From positions 1-64,000 of the forward strand of contig JAHDBA010000008.1 in the NCBI GenBank assembly GCA_020630615.1: a stretch of 64,000 nt of DNA. Direction: 5' to 3'. A program made the position numbers and the translations under genes. The notes under the pieces were generated by a model, which saw nothing but the letters and a program-made list of their open reading frames with translations, ran no database searches and was not told where the DNA came from. This DNA is from Myxococcota bacterium. Lineage in GTDB: Bacteria; Myxococcota; UBA727; JAHDBA01. Of the stretch, positions 16,294-25,697 are shown one piece after another (position 1 is the stretch's first letter; each line of letters begins with the position of its first letter).

Positions 16294-17451
16294 ATGGTTT
16301 CTCTCGGATCACGAATACGCGCTGCGGAAAAACAACTTAACGACATCTTTCTTGCAAAAGAAGAGGCAATTAGGCTTGCCATGATTGCCGTGGTAGCGGG
16401 CGAACATATGGCGCTTATTGGGCCGCCGGGTACCGCAAAGTCTGCATTGATTCGTTCAATCGCCGAGCGCCTTGACTCCCGCTATTTCGAATATTTGATG
16501 ACCCGTTTTAGTGAGCCCAATGAACTTTTTGGTCCACTGGACATTCAGGCCTTTCGGGAAGGCCAGTACCGTAGGGTTATTGATGGTATGTTGCCAGAAT
16601 CCGATATCATTTTCCTTGATGAAGCTTTCAAGGCAAACTCTGCAATCCTCAATACGCTTCTAACACTTTTGAATGAGCGTTTGTTCAAGCAAGGATCGAA
16701 GTCGATTGAAGTTCCACTTTTGACAGTATTTGCTGCCTCAAATGAAGTGCCTCAAAGTGAAGATCTACGGGCTATCTACGATCGCTTTCTTTTACGTGTT
16801 TACTCGGGCAATTTAGAGAGCTTTCAATTTCAAGAGCTCTTGCGACGTGGAATGGCTTTTGAGAAGGGGCGTGAAAAAGTCAACACCACGATCAATGCAG
16901 ATGAACTTCGAAAAGTTCAGAAGAGTCTCCTATCCAATATTCAATTTCCTGAACCCTTTTTAAACGATTACAAGAGTCTCTGTTTTCAACTTCGCGGGGA
17001 AGGGCTTTCACTCTCGGACCGTCGCGTTGTACGTTGCCTAAAGCTTTTTGCTGCCAATGCGTTAATTGAAGACCGTTCTCGTGTTGATGCTCGTGACTTC
17101 TTTGTGTTGAAGCATGTATGGAATACTGTTGAGCAACGAGAGCTCCTCAATGAAATTGTAGATCCGGTACTCGAGCTCTTTGAAGCCGAAAACCCGGACT
17201 CGAAGAACCTCAGAGCAGAAACGAATATCGAAGATATGGTTCAAGAACTTAAACTTATCGATCAGAGTCTACGCCAACATCATGAAATGTCTGAACTTCA
17301 ACTCTTCACACAACTTAAAAATCTAAACGACATCAAAAATGCAGTTGCAACATCCAACGACTCTCGAGCCAAAGCGATTGATGCTCACATTGATAAACTT
17401 CTCTCATCGATTCTAGAACAGGGGCGTTTCGACGGGCCGATTTCAAACTAG
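16294..17451 (+). CDS. MoxR-family AAA ATPase, RavA type
   Basis: 385 residues. Walker A is GPPGTAKSALIR, Walker B is IIFLDEAFKANSAILNTLLTLLNERLF, and sensor 1 is AASNEVPQSEDLRAIYDRFLLR. The EYLMTRFSEPNELFGPLDIQ block is what RavA-type MoxR proteins show. These work as hexameric chaperone-like ATPases together with a VWA-domain partner (ViaA for RavA), but no VWA gene stands on either side. No clear ribosome site before the ATG; GGGGG lies about 15 bases upstream. Confidence 0.88.
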   Translation: MVSLGSRIRAAEKQLNDIFLAKEEAIRLAMIAVVAGEHMALIGPPGTAKSALIRSIAERLDSRYFEYLMTRFSEPNELFGPLDIQAFREGQYRRVIDGMLPESDIIFLDEAFKANSAILNTLLTLLNERLFKQGSKSIEVPLLTVFAASNEVPQSEDLRAIYDRFLLRVYSGNLESFQFQELLRRGMAFEKGREKVNTTINADELRKVQKSLLSNIQFPEPFLNDYKSLCFQLRGEGLSLSDRRVVRCLKLFAANALIEDRSRVDARDFFVLKHVWNTVEQRELLNEIVDPVLELFEAENPDSKNLRAETNIEDMVQELKLIDQSLRQHHEMSELQLFTQLKNLNDIKNAVATSNDSRAKAIDAHIDKLLSSILEQGRFDGPISN

Positions 17452-17481
17452 AGCAAAGATTGAATCCAGCTTGGAAGAGAC

Positions 17482-18333
17482 TTAATCGACGATTTCCCAT
17501 CGGTATCGATAAGTGAGTTGAGAATCGACGGCTTTTCCATTGACGGTAGCGGGATAAAAGGTTGTTTTTTTCATTGCAAGCATCGCAAGCTTATCGAGTT
17601 TGGGGTGAATACCTTTCACAAGCTTAAGCTTACGCACTGTACCGATGCGTGTGACTTGAATTTTCATCACGACAACACCTTCAATACCCTCTTCGAGGAC
17701 ACTTCTGGGGTAGCGTGCTTCCTTCTTTCTTTTAACGCGAGCTTCGCGTGAAACTTGCGCTGCACGAACCGGTGCCCAGTCTTTCTTGGGATCATACGTA
17801 TAGGCTTTAAGCTTATCGGGGTCGACTGCTTCTTCTGTATTCGGGTCACCAAAGGTTGTATTTCCAACGGCGACTTTAAACCCTGAATTACTTTTTGTCG
17901 TTGAGTCGAGTGAAATTCCCGTTTTAACTACCGGCGGTTTATCACTAGCATCAGGCGCCGGCTCTGAGTTCGATGGCGGTGGCGGCAAATCTTTTTTAGG
18001 CGGCGGTGGTAATTTTTTATCCTTCGGAGGCGGAGGGAGAACTTTTGGTTTAGGGTCGGGTTTAATTATCTCGGGTTCGGGTTCGGGTTCGGGTGGGGGA
18101 GGTGGCTCAACAATCGCAATTTCAATTGTCTTCTCTTCAATCGTATCGACCTTGGCCTGTGAGGAGAAGAGTCCAAATGAACCATGAATCAAGAGTGTCG
18201 CTGCGAGCGCAATCGACGCTCTAAGGCCGTTTTTGGCCAGGCTGTCCTCTTCAAGAACTTTGAGTAAGAACGCAAGCATCGTCAACTCACGTTGGTTCCG
18301 CTCTTTCGTGTTATAAGTCTGTGAAGACTTCAT
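17482..18333 (-). CDS. tonB: TonB energy transducer
   Basis: 283 residues. One N-terminal transmembrane helix (ASIALAATLLIHGSFGLF, about residues 38-56), then a long Pro/Glu/Lys-rich periplasm-spanning stretch (PPPPPEPEPEPE, LPPPPKDKKLPPPP), then a C-terminal TonB domain (RYPRSVLEEGIEGVVVMKIQ and LVKGIHPKLDKLAMLAMKKTTFYPATVNGK). It would pass proton-motive energy from ExbBD to outer membrane receptors. Third gene of exbB-exbD-tonB. ATG at 18333 or 18279 are both possible. Confidence 0.92.
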   Translation of the reverse strand: MKSSQTYNTKERNQRELTMLAFLLKVLEEDSLAKNGLRASIALAATLLIHGSFGLFSSQAKVDTIEEKTIEIAIVEPPPPPEPEPEPEIIKPDPKPKVLPPPPKDKKLPPPPKKDLPPPPSNSEPAPDASDKPPVVKTGISLDSTTKSNSGFKVAVGNTTFGDPNTEEAVDPDKLKAYTYDPKKDWAPVRAAQVSREARVKRKKEARYPRSVLEEGIEGVVVMKIQVTRIGTVRKLKLVKGIHPKLDKLAMLAMKKTTFYPATVNGKAVDSQLTYRYRWEIVD

Positions 18334-18399
18334 ACTCTCAGTCCTAAATTGAGGGTTTCAAAACAAGAAAGGGTTATCGCTTGAAGTGCACATCCATCG

Positions 18400-18834
18400 C
18401 TATTGAGATGCACCTGACGATTCAATGTTAAGAGCAAACTTAAGAATCCCTTCTTGTTTCACCAAATCAATGATTTGAATGACTTCGCCATGACTCACAA
18501 GTTTATCCGCAGCAATCACAGCTTGAACGTCTTTCTTACCCGCCGCAATTTCATTTTGGATATGCGTTCGAATATCGGCTTCATTGGATTTTTCACCGTT
18601 CAAATAAAGTTGTCGCGTTTTGCTTTCTTGATCGAGAGTATATGAAATCATAACTGTTGATGGCTCGGTTGGCCCACCGGTTGATGCTTCAGGGAGATCC
18701 ATTTTCAACGAATCTGCGACAACATAGGATGTCGTAACCATGAAGATAACTAAAAGACACAACATAATATCGACTAACGGCGTGACATTAATGTCGCTGA
18801 TCATTTCTTCATTGTCAGATGCGCCCCCCGCCAT
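18400..18834 (-). CDS. exbD: ExbD/TolR-family biopolymer transport protein
   Basis: 144 residues. Typical ExbD: the cytoplasmic N terminus carries ISDINVTPLVDIMLCLLVIFMVTTSYV, where the Asp of PLVDIML in the single membrane helix is the conserved proton-path residue, followed by a periplasmic domain (VQAVIAADKLVSHGEVIQIIDLVKQ). Its ATG overlaps the TAA of exbB as TAATG, indicating translational coupling. Confidence 0.93.
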   Translation of the reverse strand: MAGGASDNEEMISDINVTPLVDIMLCLLVIFMVTTSYVVADSLKMDLPEASTGGPTEPSTVMISYTLDQESKTRQLYLNGEKSNEADIRTHIQNEIAAGKKDVQAVIAADKLVSHGEVIQIIDLVKQEGILKFALNIESSGASQ

Positions 18835-19493
18835 TACGTGTTCACCGTATTCGACTTGTCTTCAGAGATTTTTGCAAGAATCAAGTGAACCAACGCATCC
18901 GCACCGGTTTGCATCGATTTAATACGACGCATGAAAGTATTGTACGCTGCGACTGCTGGCAAGGCTACCAAAAGGCCAACAGCCGTGGCCGCCAAAGCTG
19001 CTGAGAGTTGGCTCATGACAGCGCCTGCACTTGCGTTTGCACCCGATTGCGTACCTAGTTCAAAGAGAGCAGCAATAATTTCAAGGACAGTCCCGAAAAG
19101 ACCAATAAAGGGTGCGTTGTTTCCGAGGGTACCGAGAAAGGCGAGAAAGCGTTCAAAGCGTAGCTTTTCAACTAAAGTTGCAGAGCTTGAGAGCTCCTTC
19201 ACTGTTGTTGGTCCAGAGGAAACACCGTCCAAAGCTGCAAGCACAACATTGGACTCAAAACCTTTTGATTGCTCAAGCAAAGTTCGACAGCCTTCCCAAT
19301 CACCTTTTGCGAGCAAGGGCGTCAACTGATCTCGAAGTCCACGAATATTCCCTTTGTTACGCGCGAAAAAGATAAAGCGTTCGATAATGAGTGCGATTGA
19401 TACAAGGCTCAAAAAGACCATGAACCACATCACTACAGTACCAGCATGTGTTCTCGATAGTTTCACCACCATATTTGTGATGCTATTTCCCAT
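18834..19493 (-). CDS. exbB: ExbB/TolQ/MotA-family proton channel protein
   Basis: 219 residues with GAGGTGAT before the ATG. Three membrane helices: near residues 18-38 (TVVMWFMVFLSLVSIALII), then the conserved pair LGTLGNNAPFIGLFGTVLEIIAAL and SQLSAALAATAVGLLVALPAVAAYN. The FIGLFGTVLEII and ALAATAVGLLVALPAV blocks are family hallmarks. It forms the proton channel with ExbD that powers TonB. First gene of the operon, divergent from 19616. Confidence 0.93.
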   Translation of the reverse strand: MGNSITNMVVKLSRTHAGTVVMWFMVFLSLVSIALIIERFIFFARNKGNIRGLRDQLTPLLAKGDWEGCRTLLEQSKGFESNVVLAALDGVSSGPTTVKELSSSATLVEKLRFERFLAFLGTLGNNAPFIGLFGTVLEIIAALFELGTQSGANASAGAVMSQLSAALAATAVGLLVALPAVAAYNTFMRRIKSMQTGADALVHLILAKISEDKSNTVNT

Positions 19494-19615
19494 TGGATCA
19501 CCTCTTGTTGAGAAAGATTATCGTTCTTCCACTTAAGTTGCCAGTTCAAAGTCCATGAATGTAAAGTTCTTGGATTTCCACCCGCACTTTGATTAACCTC
19601 ATTCGAGGTGATGTC

Positions 19616-20800
19616 GTGCGCGCACTTTTGTTACAACTTTTGAGGTTTCGACCTCAATACTACCTTGCCATGGCTTGTTCTTTTCAAGCCGCATGTGTGA
19701 CAAAAGACGCCTCTCTTGTACAGGGTTCGGATGAAAAGCGGCAACAGGTCATTGATAGCTCGCTGAAAAGGGCGCTCTCAAGAACAATGCATCACGACCT
19801 CGGTGAATGTTACTGGCAGGCGTTATCGTCGCGAAGTGATGGTTATGCAAAGTGCGGAGGCGATTCTGTTATCGATTGGATCGCTGCACAACATATTGTG
19901 TGGTCCTTATCGCATGAAACGCGTGGTGTGTCCCCCAAAAATATAAAGTCTGGTGGCAAACATTCCTTTCACACTCTCTGGAAAAACTATCAAAGTCAGC
20001 GCGCGAACTGGAAGCGTTCCTTTCATGATTTGATCACTCAAGATTTGGGACGGTCAAACATACCTTCTGCCCCTCGTCTGAAATCGTTCATAACACCAAA
20101 CTCAAAACTCATCGATTTTGGTTCAGGGACGCAATTTGAAAAGCGATATCGCTCCTGGTTGAAAGGGGTACCTCATAATCAAACGAAGCAGTATGGTATC
20201 GCGTACGAAAGCATTACGCTATCTCATACTAATTCGGCAGCAATCACACCCACGAATCCTTATCTCCTGAAGCTTACGCGCCAAACAATTCAACCAAATA
20301 AATTTTATATCGATGATGCGCGGCTCTTATTGGGACCGGACGCCATTATCCAAGTTCGTTTTCGATGGCCTACGATTGGGTCTTCCAAAGCCTATTTCAA
20401 AGATGTTAGCGATTTCAAGCAGATTGAACCCCTTCAAGTCCCTGAAGATCAGAGTTCAATTTGGCAAAGCAGGATCAACAGCCAACTCAATCATCTGTGT
20501 CAAAGCTGGTTTCAAAAATCCCATGTCTCTCGGATCCATTCTCTTTGTCGAAATCTAAATACTTTAGAAGACTTGGATGGTGTTCTTGGAAGAACTTTGC
20601 TGGAGCATCATTTCCGTGGGCGGATTCCAGAGATACTTCGACACGATGCATCAATCACGATGCAACTCTTAAATTGGTTTTGGAATTCACGCTTTAGCAC
20701 GTACGATTTTGATGATCCGCGAACAGAGCTGAATGAAGACAAGTCTGACATCTTAATGCGTGTCCTCTTTTCTATTGCAGATGAAAGATCAAAATCTTAG
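19616..20800 (+). CDS. protein of unknown function
   Basis: 394 residues from the GTG at 19616, which has GAGGTGAT upstream; a TTG at 19589 would add nine residues without a ribosome site. The N terminus is hydrophobic with cysteines (LAMAC...FQAAC), which may be a weak lipoprotein signal. The rest is polar, with many Trp, His and Gln and no motif I recognise. It is divergent from exbB, with methylmalonyl-CoA epimerase 40 bases downstream. Confidence 0.6.
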   Translation: MRALLLQLLRFRPQYYLAMACSFQAACVTKDASLVQGSDEKRQQVIDSSLKRALSRTMHHDLGECYWQALSSRSDGYAKCGGDSVIDWIAAQHIVWSLSHETRGVSPKNIKSGGKHSFHTLWKNYQSQRANWKRSFHDLITQDLGRSNIPSAPRLKSFITPNSKLIDFGSGTQFEKRYRSWLKGVPHNQTKQYGIAYESITLSHTNSAAITPTNPYLLKLTRQTIQPNKFYIDDARLLLGPDAIIQVRFRWPTIGSSKAYFKDVSDFKQIEPLQVPEDQSSIWQSRINSQLNHLCQSWFQKSHVSRIHSLCRNLNTLEDLDGVLGRTLLEHHFRGRIPEILRHDASITMQLLNWFWNSRFSTYDFDDPRTELNEDKSDILMRVLFSIADERSKS

Positions 20801-20839
20801 CAATACCTATTGGGGCAGGTGTTCCCGAGTAGAGGTTTT

Positions 20840-21265
20840 ATGATTCAAGGAATCAATCATATCGCAATCGTTGTCCCAAACATGGAAGACGCACGTTGCT
20901 TCTATGAAAGTCAACTTGGCTTTCAGCTTGGCGAAAGTGAGATCCTACGTGAGCGTGGTCTTGAAATTGTATTTGTCCCGATTGGTGACACGCGCCTTGA
21001 GCTGATCGCACCCATTCGTGATGATAGCGAAATATCGACTTACTTAAAAAAGAGAGGCGGCGGAATTCATCACATTGCATTTGATGTTGATAATATTGAT
21101 CAAGCCCATGAGTCTTTGGTTCAAAGCGAAGTACGTTTAACCTCTAAAGAACCACAATCGGGCGCACATAATACCCGAGTTTCATTTATCCACCCAAAAA
21201 GCAGTGGTGGTGTTCTAATGGAACTTGTTGAGGAAAAAGGAGAATCACATGTTACGAAAAATTAG
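20840..21265 (+). CDS. mce: methylmalonyl-CoA epimerase
   Basis: 141 residues of the vicinal-oxygen-chelate (glyoxalase) fold. The first half begins INHIAIVVPNMEDARCFYESQLG and carries TRLELIAP; the second has GGGIHHIAFDVDNID and closes with GGVLMELVE. The two His and the Glu fit the metal ligands, and the pattern is that of methylmalonyl-CoA epimerase, which interconverts (2R)- and (2S)-methylmalonyl-CoA in propionate metabolism. The frame opens at 20810 but family length favours the ATG at 20840. Its end overlaps the next gene by 17 bases. No mutase gene is in the window. Confidence 0.85.
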   Translation: MIQGINHIAIVVPNMEDARCFYESQLGFQLGESEILRERGLEIVFVPIGDTRLELIAPIRDDSEISTYLKKRGGGIHHIAFDVDNIDQAHESLVQSEVRLTSKEPQSGAHNTRVSFIHPKSSGGVLMELVEEKGESHVTKN

Positions 21266-22196
21266 CAGCTTTGGTTTTCATATGTGTCTTGTCTTGCTGG
21301 TTCTCACTGGGGTGGCGTGCAAAGACCCGCCACTCGATCGCGTTACATCGGGCGATGGAATTGATGAGAGTTATGTCACGCTCTTCGAATCCAACTCAGG
21401 CTATGATTCCTTTGCTTTGGAGCCCGGGGCTCTAGCGGGTTCTTGGGCTTACTTGGTGGAGGGATGGCAACAGCAAGAGCTTCCTGTACTTGGTTGGGAG
21501 GACACGGGCGGCCAAACCTATTATTTAGCGGAGTGGACTTGGGATGAGGATACGCAAGCATACTCACAAAGCTTGAAAGCCTGTGGTGGATTAAATTTTG
21601 AAGTTGCGAATCAGGAAACTTGGATAGACCCGGAGGTCTATCAAACTTTGCCAGAACCAATCAACTACTTCATCGACGTTGATCATGGGTTAGGGCGCAT
21701 AGAGTTGATTGACGTTTGGGAGGGTTGGGGCATCACTTTTGATGATCCAATTAACGAGGAGTTTCCAGGTTCAATTGAAGATGCGTTAGTCCATTATGGT
21801 ACGCAAGATCCAGAGAATGACGGTCACCCAGGCTACCGCTCTGAGTTGCGTGGTTTGTGTGATGTCAGTGTTCAAAACATCTCGCTAAGCGAAACAGATT
21901 ATGTGGGCCAATCTATTTCTAATGATCACTGGGTGGGAATATTTGACGATGCCACACGAGAGTTTATTTCAATCTCATACGAGGGTAGTTGTTTGTTGGG
22001 TGATCCTACGGGGACTGCAGAACGTAGAAAGATCGATGACAAAATGAGGAACTATATCGAAGCGATTCGAGTCCCGGTGGGCAGTACCTGTGAGACAGTT
22101 TTGAGCGAAGTCGAGAATGGTGAATTTTGTCCAAGTAACCCGATGACGCGACCCGCAAGAACTATGGACTGCCAAGGAAATCAGGCGCGACAATAG
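21249..22196 (+). CDS. lipoprotein, paralogous pair member 1
   Basis: 315 residues from the ATG at 21249, with AAAGGAGAA upstream, inside the end of the epimerase gene. Lipoprotein signal ends LTGVAC. The body is paralogous to the next gene: GALAGSWAYLVEGW, PVLGWEDTGGQTYYLAEW and, near the end, DDKMRNYIEAIRV with CETVLSEVENGEFCPSNPM. The pattern 'GALAG(S/T)WA' followed by alternating beta-like segments suggests a beta-rich domain. I know no function; probably surface or periplasmic. Confidence 0.78.
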   Translation: MLRKISSFGFHMCLVLLVLTGVACKDPPLDRVTSGDGIDESYVTLFESNSGYDSFALEPGALAGSWAYLVEGWQQQELPVLGWEDTGGQTYYLAEWTWDEDTQAYSQSLKACGGLNFEVANQETWIDPEVYQTLPEPINYFIDVDHGLGRIELIDVWEGWGITFDDPINEEFPGSIEDALVHYGTQDPENDGHPGYRSELRGLCDVSVQNISLSETDYVGQSISNDHWVGIFDDATREFISISYEGSCLLGDPTGTAERRKIDDKMRNYIEAIRVPVGSTCETVLSEVENGEFCPSNPMTRPARTMDCQGNQARQ

Positions 22197-22261
22197 GCGC
22201 TATCGACATTACTTAAAACTATTATGGTTATTGTATGTCGACCAATCATGAGGAGGAGATT

Positions 22262-23194
22262 ATGATTCACGGACTAAACTTATTCATGCGTCTAAGCGCT
22301 CTAGTTGGACTCTTGAGTATTACAAGCTGCGGTCCAGACGACCCTTTTGAGGGTGAAGTGGCGTCATATTTTCAAGAGAACTCGGGGTTATCGAATATAG
22401 AGCTTGAGGAAGGGGCTTTAGCGGGCACTTGGGCAATGCGTCTTCAGGGATTTTCACAGCAAAAGTTTCCAGTACTCGGTTGGGTCGACGCCGGCGGAGA
22501 GACATACTATCTCGTTGAGCGCCAATGGGACTCTGAAGGCGGACAGTATCTCGATCGAATTACAACTTGTGGCGGCGATAACTTTGAAATCGCTGGTGGC
22601 AATGGTTCCAACATCAAAACTGAAAACTATCAAAAGGTGCCTGTTAGCGAGAATATTGAAGTTGGTTTTGATCACGGTGTGGGGGACTTTTCTATTATTG
22701 AACTTGCGGAAGGATGGGGCTTCTCATCCAATGACATTGCGAACCATCCATTTTTTGAAACCTGGGAAGAGGCTTTGGCGAGCGATGATCTTACTGACCC
22801 CGATGGTGATGGTCTTCCAGGTCTTCAGATGGAAGTGAGTGGTCTTTGTGACAATGTGGTACAGTTTGTTCAGAAGCGTGTGACCAACTTATTTGGTAAG
22901 GCCTTGAATGCAGATCACATTATTGGCCTGCAGGAGCAGCTTTCTCGTGCCAACGTCGTCGTTTCTGCTGAAGACACAAGCTGTGCGGGAACAGACCCTC
23001 GTGAGAAACGCGATAGTTTACCGGTGGATGACCCGATGAAAAATTACTTTGAAATGATTCGAATTGAGAACCCATCATGTGAGCATGTATTAACCGAGAT
23101 TTCATCCGGTAACTTTTGCAATGCCAATCCCTTTATCAAACCCGCACAAAGTTATGAGTGTGAAGCGAATATGGCACGCGCTGTTGATATTTAA
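22262..23194 (+). CDS. lipoprotein, paralogous pair member 2
   Basis: 310 residues from the ATG at 22262, with GAGGAGGAG upstream. Lipoprotein signal MRLSALVGLLSITSC. It shares with the preceding gene GALAGTWAMRLQGF, PVLGWVDAGGETYYL, FDHGVG, DDPMKNYFEMIRI and CEHVLTEISSGNFCNANPF. DPDGDGLPG resembles a calcium-binding loop. A terminator at 23259 follows. Role unknown. Confidence 0.78.
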   Translation: MIHGLNLFMRLSALVGLLSITSCGPDDPFEGEVASYFQENSGLSNIELEEGALAGTWAMRLQGFSQQKFPVLGWVDAGGETYYLVERQWDSEGGQYLDRITTCGGDNFEIAGGNGSNIKTENYQKVPVSENIEVGFDHGVGDFSIIELAEGWGFSSNDIANHPFFETWEEALASDDLTDPDGDGLPGLQMEVSGLCDNVVQFVQKRVTNLFGKALNADHIIGLQEQLSRANVVVSAEDTSCAGTDPREKRDSLPVDDPMKNYFEMIRIENPSCEHVLTEISSGNFCNANPFIKPAQSYECEANMARAVDI

Positions 23195-23258
23195 TTTGAA
23201 CTCAAAACAAGCTTGATTTTGGATCATGAATCCCCCATTGAAGCGTTTACAATTAGGG

Positions 23259-23281
23259 GCGCCTTCCAAGGGCGCTTTTTA
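23259..23281 (+). terminator. intrinsic terminator after the lipoprotein pair
   Basis: GCGCC / GGCGC stem at 23259-23275, followed by T5, 65 bases after the stop of the second lipoprotein. Confidence 0.8.
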
Positions 23282-23404
23282 AAGTGGCCGAGCTCTTAAA
23301 CAGTCGTCTAGTTGTGTTCCCCGAACCTATCAATACGATCGGACAATGCTTTCTTGTACCTCAAAACTCGTAATACCGATGCTCGTGCGTTAAAGTTGAA
23401 AGGT

Positions 23405-24526
23405 ATGAGTGGGCATGAAAATCTTTGCGGGATCAACTATGGTCAGGTTTTAAGGGCACTTTTATATTTTGCACCGATACTATCGAGTTTGTCGTGTACC
23501 GATGACTTGGTCGAAGAGAGTCAAAGACAAGATCGCAGCGCGAGTCATAATTTGAGCCCAGACGCTGGTATGAATGATTTTAGTGGTAGCGATGATAGTC
23601 GTGATGGTACCCAAAACCTGACACCGTCAATTGGGGATGGTGCTTTCGGTGATGATTTTTTGCTGGGCGCCAATTTAGCATGGATCGATTACGGGTCGGA
23701 TTTCGGAGTGAATCCATGGACCGGCAACCCGGGTTTTCTTAGTGAACAACATCAAAGCGCTTTTCAAGAGAATATGAACTGGGCACTTGAACATAATTTA
23801 TCTTGGGTTCGACTTTGGGTCTTTGCAGATGGACGAAGTGGTCTGCGTTACGACTCGAATGGTCGAATTAGTGGTCTTGAGGCTGAGGTCGTACCAGGCT
23901 TTGAAGCGATGCTCAATGTATTACCTGATGGGATGCAAGTGATTCCTACGCTCATCGATTTTCATATCGCGAAAGATGAAAGAGTCGTAGATGGAGTTCA
24001 GTTGGGTGGACGCTCAAATCTTTGGAGCAATGTTAACGCTCGCAATGCATTTTTACAAAATGCGATCGAGCCTTTTGTTAAAGCCTTTGCCGACGATCCT
24101 CGTATTTTGATGTGGGATTTGATGAATGAACCCGATTGGGTGATCGTGCCGCATGGTCGTATCACTTGGGACGAGATGGGATCGTTTTTCCAGGCCTATG
24201 TGGAGACAGTGTCCGACAATACGGATATCCCAATTACGATTGGAATGGGCACACGAAACTCGATGTTATGGTCACGTCAGTTTGAAATCGATGTGCTTCA
24301 GATGCACTGGTATCCAACCACGTTCTCTGAATTGAGTTATGATTTTGTATCGATTGAAAACGAGTCGAGACCTTTGTTTTTAGGCGAGTTCCCAGGCACA
24401 GCATCGGAGCTACCGATACAAGTCATTCAGGATGCACAAGACGCAGGTTTAATAGGTGCAGGCTTTTGGCGTTTGCATACGACCGAGACGGACAATGACG
24501 AATGGTCTGCAAGACCCAATCTTTGA
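23405..24526 (+). CDS. secreted glycoside hydrolase, GH5-like (mannanase/cellulase type)
   Basis: 373 residues from the ATG at 23405, which places a lipoprotein signal (RALLYFAPILSSLSC) near the N terminus; a TTG at 23312 would lengthen it. An Asp/Ser-rich linker is followed by a TIM-barrel glycosidase: FLLGANLAWIDYGSDFG, NLSWVRLWVFADG, the acid/base motif MWDLMNEPDW, LQMHWYP, and the likely nucleophile in FLGEFPG. These are clan GH-A features, most like GH5. Substrate not readable. The enzyme would act outside the cytoplasm on polysaccharide. Confidence 0.78.
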   Translation: MSGHENLCGINYGQVLRALLYFAPILSSLSCTDDLVEESQRQDRSASHNLSPDAGMNDFSGSDDSRDGTQNLTPSIGDGAFGDDFLLGANLAWIDYGSDFGVNPWTGNPGFLSEQHQSAFQENMNWALEHNLSWVRLWVFADGRSGLRYDSNGRISGLEAEVVPGFEAMLNVLPDGMQVIPTLIDFHIAKDERVVDGVQLGGRSNLWSNVNARNAFLQNAIEPFVKAFADDPRILMWDLMNEPDWVIVPHGRITWDEMGSFFQAYVETVSDNTDIPITIGMGTRNSMLWSRQFEIDVLQMHWYPTTFSELSYDFVSIENESRPLFLGEFPGTASELPIQVIQDAQDAGLIGAGFWRLHTTETDNDEWSARPNL

Positions 24527-24575
24527 GAATTAGACGATACACCGTACAAGTGTTTGAGCTATTGATTCATTCGAT

Positions 24576-24606
24576 AATATCAAATGAAGAACAAAAAGTT
24601 GATATT
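24576..24606. repeat. 8-bp inverted repeat
   Basis: AATATCAA (24576-24583) and TTGATATT (24599-24606) form a perfect inverted repeat with a 15-nt spacer and no T-run. It lies between the GH5-like gene and the LysR gene. A protein-binding site is as likely as a weak terminator. Confidence 0.35.
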
Positions 24607-24699
24607 GCATCAAAGGATTTTTAATAAGAAATATTACTTGTTAAAAAAAACAGTTTCCTTGTGATTTGCTTCACGATATAGAGGTTTGAGAGGTGTTTT

Positions 24700-25593
24700 A
24701 TGGAACGCGCAAGGCAAGTATCAGGTTTATGGAATTGGCTCCCGTCGTTTCGCGCTGTCGCAGAAACTGAACATCTTCCAACAGCATCCAATCATTTGCA
24801 TGTGTCTGCGAGTGCGTTATCGCGGACGATACGGCTGCTTGAGGAGCAAGTTGGTGTTCCACTTTTTGATCGCGTCGGTCGCAACTTACATTTAAATAGC
24901 GAAGGTCGAGCCATGCTCAAAGCATCCCGTGATGCCATGCGAATTATTGAAGATGCTTTAGGTGTGATCGGTGCGCAAAGTTTCTCTGGTCCTATTCATA
25001 TTTCAGCAGCAGGTTCGATTACGAATGTCTACTTGACGAATGGTCTACAGAATGTGCACGAAAAGCACCCGGATCTGATACCTCACGTTTACCAATGTGA
25101 TGTGCAAGCAGCGCATGAGAAACTACTACGTGGTCAACTTGATATTGCACTTCATGAAGAGCCAGCAGAGTCTGCAGACTTAATTGTTGAGCCAATCGGC
25201 GAGACCACATCTGGTGTCTATTGTGGGCGAGGGCATCCCCTTTTCGGCAAGAATACTCTGACAATCCCTGAGGCGACTCAGCATGACTTCGTCGCACCAA
25301 TGATTCGGCGTGGAAAGCCACCTGAAGACGGTTGGCCGCCGGCTCTTTATCGGAAGATTGGTTTTCGTGTATCGCATATGCATCTCGCGATTGGTATGGC
25401 TTTGAAGGGTGACCATCTTATTGTCCTGCCTGATGACGTTGCAAAACGTTACGTTCAAAACGGTGACTTTTACCGCTTACCGATTGAAGCAATTCAGCCG
25501 ATGCCTATTTTCGTGTCACGACGCACACCGATGATTGAAGATGATCGAATAACACGTATTCTCTCGATTATACGAGAAGGCTTTCAAGATTGA
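24700..25593 (+). CDS. LysR-family transcriptional regulator
   Basis: 297 residues with GAGAGG before the ATG. The N-terminal winged helix-turn-helix reads FRAVAETEHLPTASNHLHVSASALSRTIRLLEEQVGVPLFDRVGRNLHLNSEGRAML, a textbook LysR start. The C-terminal substrate domain is of normal length (GPIHISAAGSITNVYL to REGFQD). No divergently transcribed target gene lies upstream, so its regulon is not visible here. Confidence 0.92.
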   Translation: MERARQVSGLWNWLPSFRAVAETEHLPTASNHLHVSASALSRTIRLLEEQVGVPLFDRVGRNLHLNSEGRAMLKASRDAMRIIEDALGVIGAQSFSGPIHISAAGSITNVYLTNGLQNVHEKHPDLIPHVYQCDVQAAHEKLLRGQLDIALHEEPAESADLIVEPIGETTSGVYCGRGHPLFGKNTLTIPEATQHDFVAPMIRRGKPPEDGWPPALYRKIGFRVSHMHLAIGMALKGDHLIVLPDDVAKRYVQNGDFYRLPIEAIQPMPIFVSRRTPMIEDDRITRILSIIREGFQD

Positions 25594-25697
25594 GTCGCAG
25601 TCTGGTGGAGGTATGAACCCATATCATACGTGTAGCGCGTGATATTCGTAGTCTTGATTAAAAGTCGCTGGATCTAGGCTTGAATCGAGATGTATCG

